64,000 nt of DNA from Nocardia harenae NBRC 108248 (GCF_001612885.1 NZ_BDBH01000002.1:124016-188015); one strand, 5' to 3'; positions 1-10,658 are shown, numbered from the stretch's first letter. A program made the numbers and translations. Notes: a model not told the origin generated them from the letters alone.

Positions 1-2074
<2,074 letters not shown>

Positions 2075-2398
2075 CGGCGACTCCACACCTTTCGTTCTTA
2101 CCCGCACGGCGCGTGTGCGCCCGGCGCGGCTGCAGTGGGCGGCGCGGAACGACCGTCGCCACCAGAGACGTTTATACCCCCGGCCCCGCATACCGCGAGC
2201 GCGGCGGAAATACCGAGCGTACGACCTCTCAGCGGTTCAGTATGCACCGAACCGCGAGCGCGATGCTTCCGCGCCGGAAACGCCGGCGGTACGAGCACCC
2301 CCCTGAGCGGGGTCCGCGACGGACCCGGACCTCCCCCTGAAACAGCTTCGTCCCTCACCTCCGTCGCCGGTGGTGAGGGACGAACGCTGATGCGTGGC
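2075..2398. other. Intergenic region between topA start and cspA end
   Basis: This 324-base gap holds the topA promoter region and the cspA terminator (annotated separately). On the minus strand a TATAAA-like -10 lies near 2172 to 2177, roughly 100 bases before the topA start. The middle is rich in cgcgagcgcgg-type blocks. I see no gene here; the plus-strand open frames are antisense extensions with no ribosome site. Confidence 0.5.
2347..2384 (-). terminator. Hairpin terminator after cspA
   Basis: Perfect 13-bp inverted repeat (arms 2347-2359 and 2372-2384) with a 12-base loop, just past the cspA stop codon. On the minus strand it is followed by a short pyrimidine-rich stretch (GCTGTTTC). 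It probably ends the cspA transcript and insulates topA from it. Confidence 0.7.
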
Positions 2399-2605
2399 TC
2401 AGCTGAGCGCGCGCACTCCGGTGGCCTGCGGGCCCTTCGTGCCCTGACCGACCTCGAATTCGACCTTCTGGTTCTCCTCCAGGGTGCGGAAGCCCGCCCC
2501 CTGGATCTCGGAGTAGTGGACGAAGACGTCAGCGGAGCCGTCCTCGGGCGCGATGAAGCCGAACCCCTTCTCCGCGTTGAACCACTTCACAGTTCCCTGT
2601 GCCAT
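2399..2605 (-). CDS. cspA: Cold shock protein, CspA family
   Basis: Single cold-shock domain of 68 residues that binds single-stranded RNA and DNA and acts as an RNA chaperone. The RNP1 motif KGFGFIAP and RNP2 motif VFVHYSEI are intact, and the protein is almost identical in wording to mycobacterial CspA. The start is ATG at 2605 with AGAAGGAA just upstream. The open frame extends further upstream, but that part does not resemble CSD proteins. A long AT-richer leader precedes the gene, as is common for csp genes. Confidence 0.96.
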   Translation of the reverse strand: MAQGTVKWFNAEKGFGFIAPEDGSADVFVHYSEIQGAGFRTLEENQKVEFEVGQGTKGPQATGVRALS

Positions 2606-3040
2606 TCTGTTCCTTCTCTTTCTTACCCGGAACGGCGGACAACTGGGTTCGTCCACCGGGCCCGTTGAGACCGCTGTACTGTTGGTTTCCCCCTGCAGGA
2701 AAGCCCGAGCACACCGTTCGCAACTCGATCCTGCTGACGGTTTGGACTTTGGATCCGTCCCTCGAACACAGAAGCTTGCGACCAGGAACCAGTGAACCAT
2801 GTCTTCCGGCAATTCGACAGTCGAGTTACCGACAATTTGCAAAATTCTTGATCTTGCGAATGCGCAGGTGAGGAACCCATTGGTGGAATCCAAACTTCAG
2901 GTCTGTTTGCCGTCTGATAACCAAGTCCGAGTACGGCAAAACGGCTGTGATGCAGATCGCTATTTGGTATCGATTACACCTCCGGCGGTGCGCCGATACA
3001 CACTGTTCACAGCGGCGGCGGCCGGAAGGGGAGGTTACCT
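2606..3040. other. AT-richer divergent region between cspA and helicase gene
   Basis: This 435-base gap separates two divergently transcribed genes. Its base composition is clearly lower in G+C than its surroundings, above all from about 2780 to 2990. It should contain both promoters and a long cspA 5' leader. I could not assign a confident -35/-10 pair. No credible coding frame is seen on either strand. Confidence 0.5.
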
Positions 3041-5431
3041 GTGAGTAGGGAGCAGGCGGCGGCGCTGGACCCAGCCCTGTCCTATGGTCGCTCGTTGCTC
3101 AACCGTGTTCTGGTCGGCGGCCCGGAATTCGACGGGCAGCTGACCCACGTGCTGGAGCTGCCGGCGAGGGCGGCAGTGCCGGATTCCTGGCCGGAATGGG
3201 CTCCGGCCGAGGTCATCGGGGCTTTTCGGGAGAGCGGCGTGCCGGAACCGTGGGGGCATCAGCGGCGGGCGGCGGAGCTGGCGTTCGGCGGCACCGATGT
3301 GGTGCTGGCGACCGGCACCGCCTCCGGCAAATCACTGGCCTACCAATTGCCGGTGCTCAGCACCCTGCACGACGATCCGCGGGCCACCGCGCTGTACCTG
3401 GCCCCGACCAAGGCGCTCGGCGCCGATCAGCTGCGCGGGGCGGGCGCGCTCACGCACGCCGGGACGCTGCGCGAAGTGCATCCGGCCACCTACGACGGGG
3501 ATACGGCGCCCGAGGTCAGGCAGTGGGTGCGGGCCAATGCCCGCTTGGTCTTCACCAACCCGGACATGCTGCACCTCAGCGTGCTGCGCTCGCACCAGCG
3601 CTGGGCCCGGCTACTGCGCGGGCTGCGCTACGTCGTGGTGGACGAATGCCACGCCTACCGGGGCGTCTTCGGGTCGCACGTGGCGCTGGTGCTGCGCAGG
3701 CTGCGGCGGTTGGCAGCGCGCTACGGCGCCGACCCGACCTTCGTGCTGTGCTCGGCGACCGCCGCCGACCCGGCGGCCGCGGCGTCCCGGCTGATCGGGC
3801 GGGAGTGCGCGGCGGTGACCGATGACGGCTCGCCCAGCGGCCCGCGCACCATCGCGCTCTGGGAGCCGCCGCTGCTCACCGGCGTGACCGGGGAGAACGG
3901 CGCGCCGGTGCGCCGCTCGGCGACCGGCGAGGCGGGCCGATTCCTCGCCGACCTGGTGCTGGAGGGCGCCCGCACGTTGGCCTTCGTGCGCTCCCGGCGC
4001 GGTGCGGAGACGACCGCGCTGGAGGCACGCAGGCTGCTCGCGGCGGTCGATCCGGAGCTGGCCGGGCGGGTGGCGGCGTACCGAGCCGGGTACCTGCCGG
4101 AGGACCGCAGGGCGCTGGAGGCGGCGCTCTCCGACGGTGAACTGCTCGGCGTCGCGACCACGAACGCGCTGGAGCTGGGGGTGGACATCGCGGGGCTGGA
4201 CGCCGTGGTGATATCCGGTTTCCCCGGCACCGTTGCCTCCTTCCGGCAGCAGGCAGGGCGCGCGGGGCGGCGCACCCAAGGCGCGCTGGTCCTGCTCGTG
4301 GCCAGGGACGATCCGCTCGACACCTACCTCGTGCACCACCCGGAGGCGCTGCTCGGCAAGCCGGTGGAGGCCACCATCACCGACCCGCGCAACCCCTACG
4401 TCCTCGGCCCGCATCTGCTCTGCGCGGCCTGCGAGCTGCCGCTCACCGAGAACGAGATCGACGCGCTGGGCGCCCGCGCGGTGGTCACCGAGCTCGCCGC
4501 CGACGGGCTGATCCGGCGGCGGCCGGGGCGCACCGCCGACGAGCCCGCGCGCTGGCACGCCACCGCGGGCAGCCAGCCGCACGACGAGGTGGACGTGCGC
4601 GGCGGCATCGGCGATCCGGTGGTGATCGTGGACGGCGAGACCGGCAGGCTGCTCGGCACCGCCGACGCCGGGCGGGCACTCGCGACCCTGCACCCCGGCG
4701 CCGTCCACCTGCATCAGGGCGAGACCTTCCAGGTGGAGGAGCTCGACCTGGACGAGGGCGTCGCCTTCGTCCGCGCGGGGGATCCCGGGTACACCACCCA
4801 TGCCAGGCAGACGACCTCGATCGAGCTGGTGCACACGCTGGACCAGCGGGTTTCCGGCCGGATGGTGGCGGAACTGGCCCAGGTGCGAGTAACCGGGCAG
4901 GTCGTCGGCTACCTGCGCACCCTGGCCGACGGCACCGTGCTCGACCTGATCGAACTCGATATGCCGGAGCAGATCCTCCCCTCTGTCGCGGTCCTATACA
5001 CGATGACCCCGGCGCTCCTGGCCGCGGCCGGGATCGTGGACGTTCCCGGTGCGCTGCACGCCGCCGAGCACGCCGCCATCGGGCTGCTGCCGCTCATCGC
5101 GACCTGCGACCGCTGGGATATCGGCGGCGTCTCCACCGCCGAGCACCCGGATACCGGGCTGCCGACAGTCTTCGTCTACGACGGGCAGCCCGGGGGTGCG
5201 GGCTTCGCCGAGCGCGGGTACGCGGCGCTGGAGCGCTGGCTGGCGGCGACCCGGGACCTGATCATCGCCTGCGAGTGCGCGGCCGGGTGTCCGTCCTGCG
5301 TGCAGTCACCCAAGTGTGGAAGCGGGAATCATCCGCTGGACAAGGACGGTGCGGCCCGCCTGCTCGGCGCGGTGCTGCGGGAGATCACCGACGCAAGGCC
5401 GATCCGTGACGGTCGCGACGCCGCCTCGTGA
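3041..5431 (+). CDS. DEAD/DEAH-box helicase with C-terminal DUF1998 zinc domain (MrfA/YprA-like)
   Basis: Superfamily 2 helicase of 796 residues, the Rv3649 type. Visible motifs in order: Walker A TGTASGKS near residues 91-98, motif II DECH in VVVDECHAY, motif III CSAT, and motif VI QQAGRAGRR. The C-terminal DUF1998 region has four cysteines in CECAAGCPSCVQSPKCGSG. This architecture matches Bacillus MrfA, a 3'-5' helicase of mitomycin-adduct repair, so a DNA-repair role is likely but inferred. The start is GTG at 3041 behind a strong GGGGAGGT site. It is transcribed away from cspA and stands alone. Confidence 0.93.
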   Translation: MSREQAAALDPALSYGRSLLNRVLVGGPEFDGQLTHVLELPARAAVPDSWPEWAPAEVIGAFRESGVPEPWGHQRRAAELAFGGTDVVLATGTASGKSLAYQLPVLSTLHDDPRATALYLAPTKALGADQLRGAGALTHAGTLREVHPATYDGDTAPEVRQWVRANARLVFTNPDMLHLSVLRSHQRWARLLRGLRYVVVDECHAYRGVFGSHVALVLRRLRRLAARYGADPTFVLCSATAADPAAAASRLIGRECAAVTDDGSPSGPRTIALWEPPLLTGVTGENGAPVRRSATGEAGRFLADLVLEGARTLAFVRSRRGAETTALEARRLLAAVDPELAGRVAAYRAGYLPEDRRALEAALSDGELLGVATTNALELGVDIAGLDAVVISGFPGTVASFRQQAGRAGRRTQGALVLLVARDDPLDTYLVHHPEALLGKPVEATITDPRNPYVLGPHLLCAACELPLTENEIDALGARAVVTELAADGLIRRRPGRTADEPARWHATAGSQPHDEVDVRGGIGDPVVIVDGETGRLLGTADAGRALATLHPGAVHLHQGETFQVEELDLDEGVAFVRAGDPGYTTHARQTTSIELVHTLDQRVSGRMVAELAQVRVTGQVVGYLRTLADGTVLDLIELDMPEQILPSVAVLYTMTPALLAAAGIVDVPGALHAAEHAAIGLLPLIATCDRWDIGGVSTAEHPDTGLPTVFVYDGQPGGAGFAERGYAALERWLAATRDLIIACECAAGCPSCVQSPKCGSGNHPLDKDGAARLLGAVLREITDARPIRDGRDAAS

Positions 5432-5700
5432 CCGCTCCGCCGCTCGCGCTGGGTCGAAGCTCGGCCTGCCCGCCGCCACCGGGCCACAGCCGGCCCGTGG
5501 GCGGCCTGGAGGAATAAAAAGGATTGATTTCATGTTAACTGGACTATTGCCACGTCACCCAATCGCACCCGCCGGGTTTATTTCGTTCTGTTTCGATTGG
5601 TTCTCCGCGCATTAGTACGACCCTTCGCAATTCCCGCAGAATCGCGATTAATTCACGCCGATTGCGACGATACCGAGGCTTGCGTAATAGCGCATCGTGA
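5432..5700. other. Convergent gap with an AT-rich pocket
   Basis: This region lies between the converging helicase gene and Tad operon. The part from about 5511 to 5700 is unusually AT-rich for this genome. It contains a 27-codon open frame (5532-5615) preceded at some distance by GGAGGAATAAAAAGG. The spacing from that site to the ATG is long and the peptide has no recognisable features, so I do not call it a gene. No clear terminator hairpin was found. Confidence 0.4.
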
Positions 5701-6168
5701 TCACTCGATCTTCTCCACCGGACCGGCTCGAGCGGCTGCGCTGGCGAATCGCACACCGAACAGACCTAGCGGTATTTGCACTTCCGCGACGACGGTCACA
5801 TCCCACTGATCGACGGTGCACTCGCGCAGGCGGGTTCCGGCTCGAGTCGAGAGGGCGTCCGCCGCTGCGCATCCGGCCACCGGGCCCTCGATGAGTGCGG
5901 CTGCCGCCGCCAGGGCCGCCAGGTCGGCGGTGGATTGGACGCGGTGCCTCGCGGTGATGGTGGCGCCGAGATGGGTGAGCATCGCGGTGAGTGCGAGCAG
6001 GGTGAGGACGGCGAAGCAGGTGGTGATCGTCGCGCTGCCCCGCTCGGCCGAGGGCGAACCGGGTGCGGCGCCGACTCCGCGTCGCGGTCTCCGCGCGAGC
6101 TGCGTTGCGCTGCCGCGCCCGCCTCGCGCGTTCTCGACGGGCGTGGTTGTGCCTGCGGGTGCGCTCAT
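5701..6168 (-). CDS. TadE/TadG-like helicase-secretion neighbourhood protein (Rv3654c type)
   Basis: Small protein of 155 residues with a hydrophobic helix near residues 44-72. The segment ERGSATITT in front of the helix resembles the processing region of TadE/TadG pseudopilins. It is the last gene of the Tad operon. Start ATG at 6168 has an ideal AGGAGG site and overlaps the stop of the upstream TadE-like gene (ATGA). Probably a minor pseudopilin or membrane-anchored surface protein of a Flp-type pilus; the exact role is unknown. Confidence 0.85.
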   Translation of the reverse strand: MSAPAGTTTPVENARGGRGSATQLARRPRRGVGAAPGSPSAERGSATITTCFAVLTLLALTAMLTHLGATITARHRVQSTADLAALAAAAALIEGPVAGCAAADALSTRAGTRLRECTVDQWDVTVVAEVQIPLGLFGVRFASAAARAGPVEKIE

Positions 6169-6512
6169 GGGGCTCCTCCTGGTTCGACGGCTGCCAAGGC
6201 CTCCGCCCGGAGCCGTAGGCCGGGTAGCAGCGGGACCGAGGCTGTGACCTGCGCGGTGACGAGGGCGCCGTCGTCGCGGATCGCGATGTCGGCGCCGCGT
6301 GGTGCGACCCGGCGGGCCGCGGTTTCGGCGTGCGAGCGATCGCCGCGCGCGGCGAGGCGAGCGGCTTCGCGGGCGGCGTCGACACAGCGGAGCTGCGCCG
6401 ACGCCGCGAGCAGGGCTCCGAGGCACAGGGTGAGCACCGCGATCAGGGTGGCGATCGCGAGGGCGGCCTCGACGGTGACGCCGCCGCGGTCGCCTCGGAG
6501 CGTGGCGGTCAG
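6165..6512 (-). CDS. TadE-family pseudopilin-like protein (Rv3655c type), start uncertain
   Basis: About 115 residues: a short N-terminus ending in GDRGGVTVEAA, then a long hydrophobic helix, then a small extracellular domain. GG-VTVEAA resembles the prepilin peptidase site seen in TadE proteins. No ATG, GTG or TTG is available in frame before this motif. The coordinates assume a CTG start at 6512 that overlaps the stop codon of the pilin gene, so translation would rely on coupling. The 3' end overlaps the next gene by ATGA. The product should be a minor pseudopilin. Confidence 0.72.
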   Translation of the reverse strand: MTATLRGDRGGVTVEAALAIATLIAVLTLCLGALLAASAQLRCVDAAREAARLAARGDRSHAETAARRVAPRGADIAIRDDGALVTAQVTASVPLLPGLRLRAEALAAVEPGGAP

Positions 6513-6709
6513 ACGGTGGTGTTCAGTGCCCGGTCGATGATGCCGGTGAGCGCGTCGACGATATTGTCGCCGGTCACCACGGTGTAGAGCACGGCGCCGA
6601 AGGCCGCTGCCGCGATCGTTCCGATCGCGTACTCCACGGTGGACATGCCGTCGTCGGCTTCCAGTGCGTGCCGCAGCCGCGCGCGCAGCCTGGGCTTCGT
6701 TGTGGTCAT
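6509..6709 (-). CDS. Flp-type pilin, DUF4244 (Rv3656c type)
   Basis: Protein of 66 residues that looks like the major pilin of a Tad/Flp pilus. After a basic leader the sequence is DDG, then MSTVEYAIGT, then a hydrophobic helix. Cleavage after the glycine leaves Glu at +5 and Tyr at +6, the classic Flp signature. Start ATG at 6709 has AGGGGAG upstream. It lies between tadC and the TadE-like gene on one minus-strand operon. Confidence 0.88.
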   Translation of the reverse strand: MTTTKPRLRARLRHALEADDGMSTVEYAIGTIAAAAFGAVLYTVVTGDNIVDALTGIIDRALNTTV

Positions 6710-6766
6710 CCCACTCCCCTTCCGGTTCGGCGGGCGCCCCGCGCGCCCGCACGTTCGTGTGCCGCC

Positions 6767-7369
6767 TCACAGCAGCCCGTTTCCGAGGACCTGGCCTGCC
6801 AGCCCGATCACCACCGGCACGATGCCGAGGCAGAGGAAGGCGGGCAGGAAGCAGAGGCCGAGCGGGCCCGCGATCAGGACGCCCGCGCGTTCGGCGCGGG
6901 CGGCGGCCGTGTCCTCGACCGCTGCCCGGCGGTGGCGGGCGAGTTCGGTGACGGCGGTGGCCAGTGACGCCCCCGAGCGAGCCGAGCGGCGTGCCAGCCT
7001 GGCGAGTGCATCGATCTCCTCGGCGCCGGGGCGGTTCGCGCACTCGGTGGCGGCTCGGTGCCAGGCGGTACTCGCCTCCGCGCCGAGGCCGAGTAGTTCC
7101 GCGGCGCGCCGCAGGGCTCCGGCCACCGCGGGTGGTGCGGTCGGGGCCACCGCGCGGGCCGCGTTCGCCATGGGCAGGCCGGCGCGCAGGCAGGCGGCCA
7201 AGAGGTCGAAGACGGAGGCGCCCGCGAGTGGGTCTGCGGCGCTTTCGGATTCCGGCTCCGGGCCTGCGGCGGGTGTGTGCCATCGGCGCAGGACCGGAGG
7301 GGGCGGCGGTGCGGCCAGCAGGGCGAGTGCGAGCAGGAGGAGCGGGGCGGGGGTCAGCGCGGCGGTCAT
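6767..7369 (-). CDS. tadC: Type II secretion system F family protein, TadC-like (Rv3657c type)
   Basis: Inner-membrane platform protein of 200 residues. It has an N-terminal membrane helix, a central cytoplasmic GspF-type helical domain (about residues 45-150) and C-terminal membrane helices (IAGPLGLCFLPAFLCLGIVP). It should work with TadB as the assembly platform driven by the TadA ATPase. Its ATG overlaps the stop codon of the second tiny 17-codon frame (see 7366-7419) instead of the tadB stop, so coupling to tadB runs through two mini-cistrons. Confidence 0.88.
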   Translation of the reverse strand: MTAALTPAPLLLLALALLAAPPPPPVLRRWHTPAAGPEPESESAADPLAGASVFDLLAACLRAGLPMANAARAVAPTAPPAVAGALRRAAELLGLGAEASTAWHRAATECANRPGAEEIDALARLARRSARSGASLATAVTELARHRRAAVEDTAAARAERAGVLIAGPLGLCFLPAFLCLGIVPVVIGLAGQVLGNGLL

Positions 7370-7419
7370 GGCAGCCGTGCCTCGTGCTGGGGACCGGACG
7401 GGGTACGGAGGATGGTCAT
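7366..7419 (-). CDS. 17-residue coupling peptide, copy 2
   Basis: Seventeen-codon frame encoding MTILRTPSGPQHEARLP. Its ATG overlaps the stop of copy 1 and its own TGA overlaps the tadC ATG, each by ATGA. It ends with a GAGG that could serve tadC. It is a near repeat of the adjacent copy (same MTILRT, SG and HEA residues), made by a 50-bp tandem duplication. Whether the peptide itself matters, or only ribosome hand-over, cannot be told from sequence. Confidence 0.45.
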   Translation of the reverse strand: MTILRTPSGPQHEARLP

Positions 7420-7469
7420 GAGATCTGTGCCTCGTGCAGGCAACCGGACTGGGTGCGGAGGATGGTCAT
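7370..7469. repeat. Tandem duplication of a 50-bp unit between tadB and tadC
   Basis: Two head-to-tail copies, 7370-7419 and 7420-7469, share about 80% identity. Each carries a start codon, a 17-codon frame and a closing TGA that overlaps the next ATG. The unit length of 50 is not a multiple of three. The frame nevertheless resets at every ATGA, so the duplication left both flanking genes intact. Confidence 0.9.
7416..7469 (-). CDS. 17-residue coupling peptide, copy 1
   Basis: Seventeen-codon frame encoding MTILRTQSGCLHEAQIS. Its ATG overlaps the tadB stop codon and its TGA overlaps the ATG of copy 2. It differs from copy 2 at six positions, one of them a cysteine. This suggests an old duplication, or little constraint on the peptide apart from the start and stop overlaps. 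Confidence 0.45.
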   Translation of the reverse strand: MTILRTQSGCLHEAQIS

Positions 7470-8371
7470 GGGAGTACCGATCGGGTGATGGCGTCGGTCC
7501 AGAGGAGGCCCGCGCAGGCGAAGGTGGCGCCGAGTGGGAGGAGGAGCGTGCCGGTGCCGGTGCCGAGGAGGACTCGGAGGGGGGCGGCGCCCATGAGGTG
7601 GCCGAGGGCGATGCCGAGGATCGGGAGCGCTGCCAGGACCGTTGCGGTGGCTCGGGCGCCCGCCAGTGCCGCTGTGGTGCGGCTGCGGAAGCGTTGGCGG
7701 GCATGTAGGTCGGTGCGGGCGGCGGTGAGTAGTTCGGCGAGGGCGAGGCCGTGTTCCTCGGCGATGCGCCATGCGGTGGCGATGCGGGCGAGTTCGGGGG
7801 CGATCGGGGAGGTGGGGCGTTCCAGGCCGTCGGCGGCGGAGCCGCCGAGCTTGCCGCGGGCCGCGGCTACGGCGAAGGCGGTGGCTGCTTCGCCGCGGGC
7901 ATCCGTGGCGGCGGACTCCGCGGCAGCGCCGGGGTGGGCGCCGACTTGTAGTTCGGCGATGACGAGTTCGAGGGCGTCGAGGAGGTCGGCGGAGCCGGTT
8001 TCGCGGGCTCGGTCGGTGCGGGAGCGACGGATCCGGATCAGGATGGTGCAGGCCAGGATGCCGGTGGCGATAGCGGCGCTCGCGCCGAGCAGGGTCGCCG
8101 CCGCGGTGGCGAGCAGGCAGGTGGCCTCGGCACGGTGGGCCGAGAGGAGGGGCCATCGTCGCGGCACGGACCTGCCGCCGGCTCTCCGGGACGAATCACC
8201 CGTGAGCAGCGGCGTGGCACCGGCGGTCCACCACGGACTGCCCGTGTTCGTCGGGGAGCCGCCCGTCGGCTGCGGAGCCCTACGGATGCCGGACGATGCG
8301 AAGCGCCTGCGTGCGGCGGCGGGCGGTAGCAGCAGGAGAGCCAGGGCGAGACAGGCCAGTCCGGTGCTCAT
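7466..8371 (-). CDS. tadB: Type II secretion system F family protein, TadB-like (Rv3658c type)
   Basis: Membrane platform protein of 301 residues. N-terminal helix (LACLALALLLLPPAAA), a second membrane region (LLATAAATLLGASAAIATGILA), a GspF-type cytoplasmic domain from about residue 130 to 240, and two C-terminal helices. It pairs with TadC in the Flp pilus machine. The chosen ATG at 8371 overlaps the tadA stop (ATGA); an ATG three codons upstream is possible. The downstream neighbour is the 50-bp repeat pair. Confidence 0.87.
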   Translation of the reverse strand: MSTGLACLALALLLLPPAAARRRFASSGIRRAPQPTGGSPTNTGSPWWTAGATPLLTGDSSRRAGGRSVPRRWPLLSAHRAEATCLLATAAATLLGASAAIATGILACTILIRIRRSRTDRARETGSADLLDALELVIAELQVGAHPGAAAESAATDARGEAATAFAVAAARGKLGGSAADGLERPTSPIAPELARIATAWRIAEEHGLALAELLTAARTDLHARQRFRSRTTAALAGARATATVLAALPILGIALGHLMGAAPLRVLLGTGTGTLLLPLGATFACAGLLWTDAITRSVLP

Positions 8372-9567
8372 GTCCACCATCCGGTGACTCCGCGCTCGGC
8401 CAGGAGCGCGCTCAAGGCGGGGGCGCCCGGGGTGGGGCCGCGCTCGGCGCTCCATGCCGCCTCGATGCGGACTTCGGCATCCCCGACTCGCCGCAGCACC
8501 CCGATCTCGCGCAGCCCGCGTGACCCGTCTGCCCGCCGGTGCACGTGCAGCACCACCTGAACGGCGGCGGCGAGCTGACTGTGCAGCGCCGCACGCCCCA
8601 TACCGCCGAGTGCGGCGAGCGCCTCCAATCGGGCGGGCACCTCGCGGGGGGAGTTGGCGTGCACGGTGCCCGCTCCCCCGTCGTGCCCGGTGTTCAGCGC
8701 GGTGAGCAGATCGACGACCTCCGCGCCGCGCACCTCGCCGACGACGATCCGGTCCGGGCGCATGCGCAGCGCCTGGCGGACGAGGTCGCGCACCGTGACC
8801 GATCCCGCGCCCTCCACATTGGCGGGGCGGGCGACGAGCCGGACGACGTGCGGGTGCGGTGGGGCGAGCTCGGCGGCGTCCTCCACGCAGACGATGCGTT
8901 CGCTCGGTGACACCGTGGCGAGCAGGCTCGCGAGTAACGTGGTCTTGCCCGCTCCGGTTCCGCCGACGACCAGAAAGGCGAGACGGGCCCGGATGATGCC
9001 GATGAGCAGTTCCCGTGCCTCCGGTGTGACGGCTCCCGCGCGGGTGAGAGCGTCCAGCCCCTGGGTGGCGGGGCGCAGCACGCGCAGCGACAGGCAGGTG
9101 CCGCCGTGCGCCACCGGGGCGAGCACCGCGTGCAGCCGGACCCCGAAGGTGGCACCGAGGCCCGCCTCATGGCCGGGCAGCTTGCCATCGACCCACGGCT
9201 GCGCATCGTCGAGGCGCCGACCGGCGGCCAGCGCCAGCCGCTGCGCGAGCCGACGCACGGCCGCTTCGTCCGGAAACGTGACACTGGTGCGCTCCAGCCC
9301 GCCACCGCGATCGATCCAGACCGCATCCGGCCCGGTGACCAGCACATCGGCTACGGCGGGGTCGTGCAGCAGCGGTTCGAGGGCGCCGGCCCCGGTCATC
9401 TCGGTCTGCAGCAGCCGGAGCGCGCGCAGCAGGTCGGTGTCGCCGAGCACGCCACCCGCTTCGGCGCGGATGGCGTCGGCGAGCTGCTCGGGCTCGGGCG
9501 GGCCGGTGCCGATGGCGAGCCGTTCCCGCACCCGGTCCAGCAGTTCGGCGGTGACGAGGGCGCTCAT
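8368..9567 (-). CDS. tadA: TadA/VirB11-family secretion ATPase (Rv3659c type)
   Basis: Hexameric traffic ATPase of 399 residues that powers Flp pilus assembly. The N-terminal half contains the usual VirB11 sensor region. Walker A is GGTGAGKTT (near residues 202-210), the Asp box is CVEDAAEL, and the Walker B/His region includes RIVVGEVRGAEV followed by TGHDGGAGTVHANS. Start ATG at 9567 overlaps the stop of the upstream Ssd-like gene. No prepilin peptidase gene is visible in this operon, so that function must be encoded elsewhere. Confidence 0.93.
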   Translation of the reverse strand: MSALVTAELLDRVRERLAIGTGPPEPEQLADAIRAEAGGVLGDTDLLRALRLLQTEMTGAGALEPLLHDPAVADVLVTGPDAVWIDRGGGLERTSVTFPDEAAVRRLAQRLALAAGRRLDDAQPWVDGKLPGHEAGLGATFGVRLHAVLAPVAHGGTCLSLRVLRPATQGLDALTRAGAVTPEARELLIGIIRARLAFLVVGGTGAGKTTLLASLLATVSPSERIVCVEDAAELAPPHPHVVRLVARPANVEGAGSVTVRDLVRQALRMRPDRIVVGEVRGAEVVDLLTALNTGHDGGAGTVHANSPREVPARLEALAALGGMGRAALHSQLAAAVQVVLHVHRRADGSRGLREIGVLRRVGDAEVRIEAAWSAERGPTPGAPALSALLAERGVTGWWT

Positions 9568-10658
9568 TGCCCGCTCCGGTCGCCGAGCACGGCGAGGATG
9601 GCATCGGCGGCCCTGGTCAGCGGGGTGCGGCGGCCGATGCCGAGGCCGCCGCGTTCCAACCTCCCGGCGAGCCCCGGTTCGGCGCGGACGGCGGCGAGCA
9701 GCGGGAGGTCGAGAGCGGCGGCGATCTCGGTGCCGCGCAGGTTGCCGGGCGCGGGGCCGCGGATGACCAACCCCTGGTTCGGGTTTCGGCGGCGGATGGA
9801 GGTGGTGACGGCGCAGGCCGCGGCGAGGGCCCGCAGTCGCGCGGGCACCACGAGGACGACGAGATCGGCGGCGTCCAGCATCTGCTCGGCGTGCGGCCCC
9901 CGCTCGCCGGATATGTCACAGATCACGAGATCGCCTGCGGCGCGGCCTGCTTCGACGACGGCGCGGCTCGCGGCCGGGCCGATGGGGGCGGGCAACTTCC
10001 CGGCAGCGGGACGGTCGCAGGAGAGCACGGCGAGGCCGGGTGCGGCGCTGGGAAGGGCGTTGTGCAGTGCACTCGCGGCGACCCTTCCGTCTTCGATGGC
10101 GAGGTCGGACCAGCGCGGGCCCGCGGCGGCTTCGATACCGAGGAGCAGGTCGAGGCCGCCGCCGTGCGGGGCGCCGTCGACCAGCACGGTGTGGCCGCGG
10201 AACTCGAGCGCCGCCGCGCGCAGCGCCGTCGCGGCGGCGAGGGTGGAGGCGCCTGCCCCGCCGACGGCGCCCGCGAGCGCGACGACGACGCCGTCGCCGG
10301 CGGCCGGCTCGGCATGCTCAGCAAACTTCTGCACCAGTTCGACGGCGGCGCCGGGCAGCGCGACCACCCGCTCGGCTCCGACGGCCGCGGCAGCCCGGTA
10401 GTCGGGCAGCTCCGGTTCACCGGCGGTGACCAGGACGACGCCGACCCGCCGCGGGTGCCCGGCCGCGGCACAGCTGGTGGCCGCGGCGGTATCGAGCACG
10501 ACGAGCGGGGCGGCGCTCCAGGCATGCCTGCCGACCGGCGGCGACTGCTCGGTGAGCGGGCGCTGGGCGGCCGCCGCGACCCGCCGCACCTCGGCACGCA
10601 GGGCGCTCGCGGCCACCAGCGCCAGGGCGGGGGCGGCACCACCGTTCTCGGTATCCAT
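9564..10658 (-). CDS. ssd: MinD/CpaE-like septum site-determining protein (Rv3660c, Ssd type)
   Basis: P-loop-like ATPase of 364 residues at the head of the Tad operon. The deviant Walker region reads AGAVGGAGASTLAAA (no GK pair), typical of CpaE/Ssd proteins, and DLVICDISGERG sits at the switch II position. In Tad loci CpaE-like proteins position the pilus; in M. tuberculosis Ssd overproduction alters septation. Start ATG at 10658 has no clear Shine-Dalgarno site. The open frame runs further upstream into the 6C RNA, but that extension is not protein-like. Confidence 0.88.
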   Translation of the reverse strand: MDTENGGAAPALALVAASALRAEVRRVAAAAQRPLTEQSPPVGRHAWSAAPLVVLDTAAATSCAAAGHPRRVGVVLVTAGEPELPDYRAAAAVGAERVVALPGAAVELVQKFAEHAEPAAGDGVVVALAGAVGGAGASTLAAATALRAAALEFRGHTVLVDGAPHGGGLDLLLGIEAAAGPRWSDLAIEDGRVAASALHNALPSAAPGLAVLSCDRPAAGKLPAPIGPAASRAVVEAGRAAGDLVICDISGERGPHAEQMLDAADLVVLVVPARLRALAAACAVTTSIRRRNPNQGLVIRGPAPGNLRGTEIAAALDLPLLAAVRAEPGLAGRLERGGLGIGRRTPLTRAADAILAVLGDRSGQ

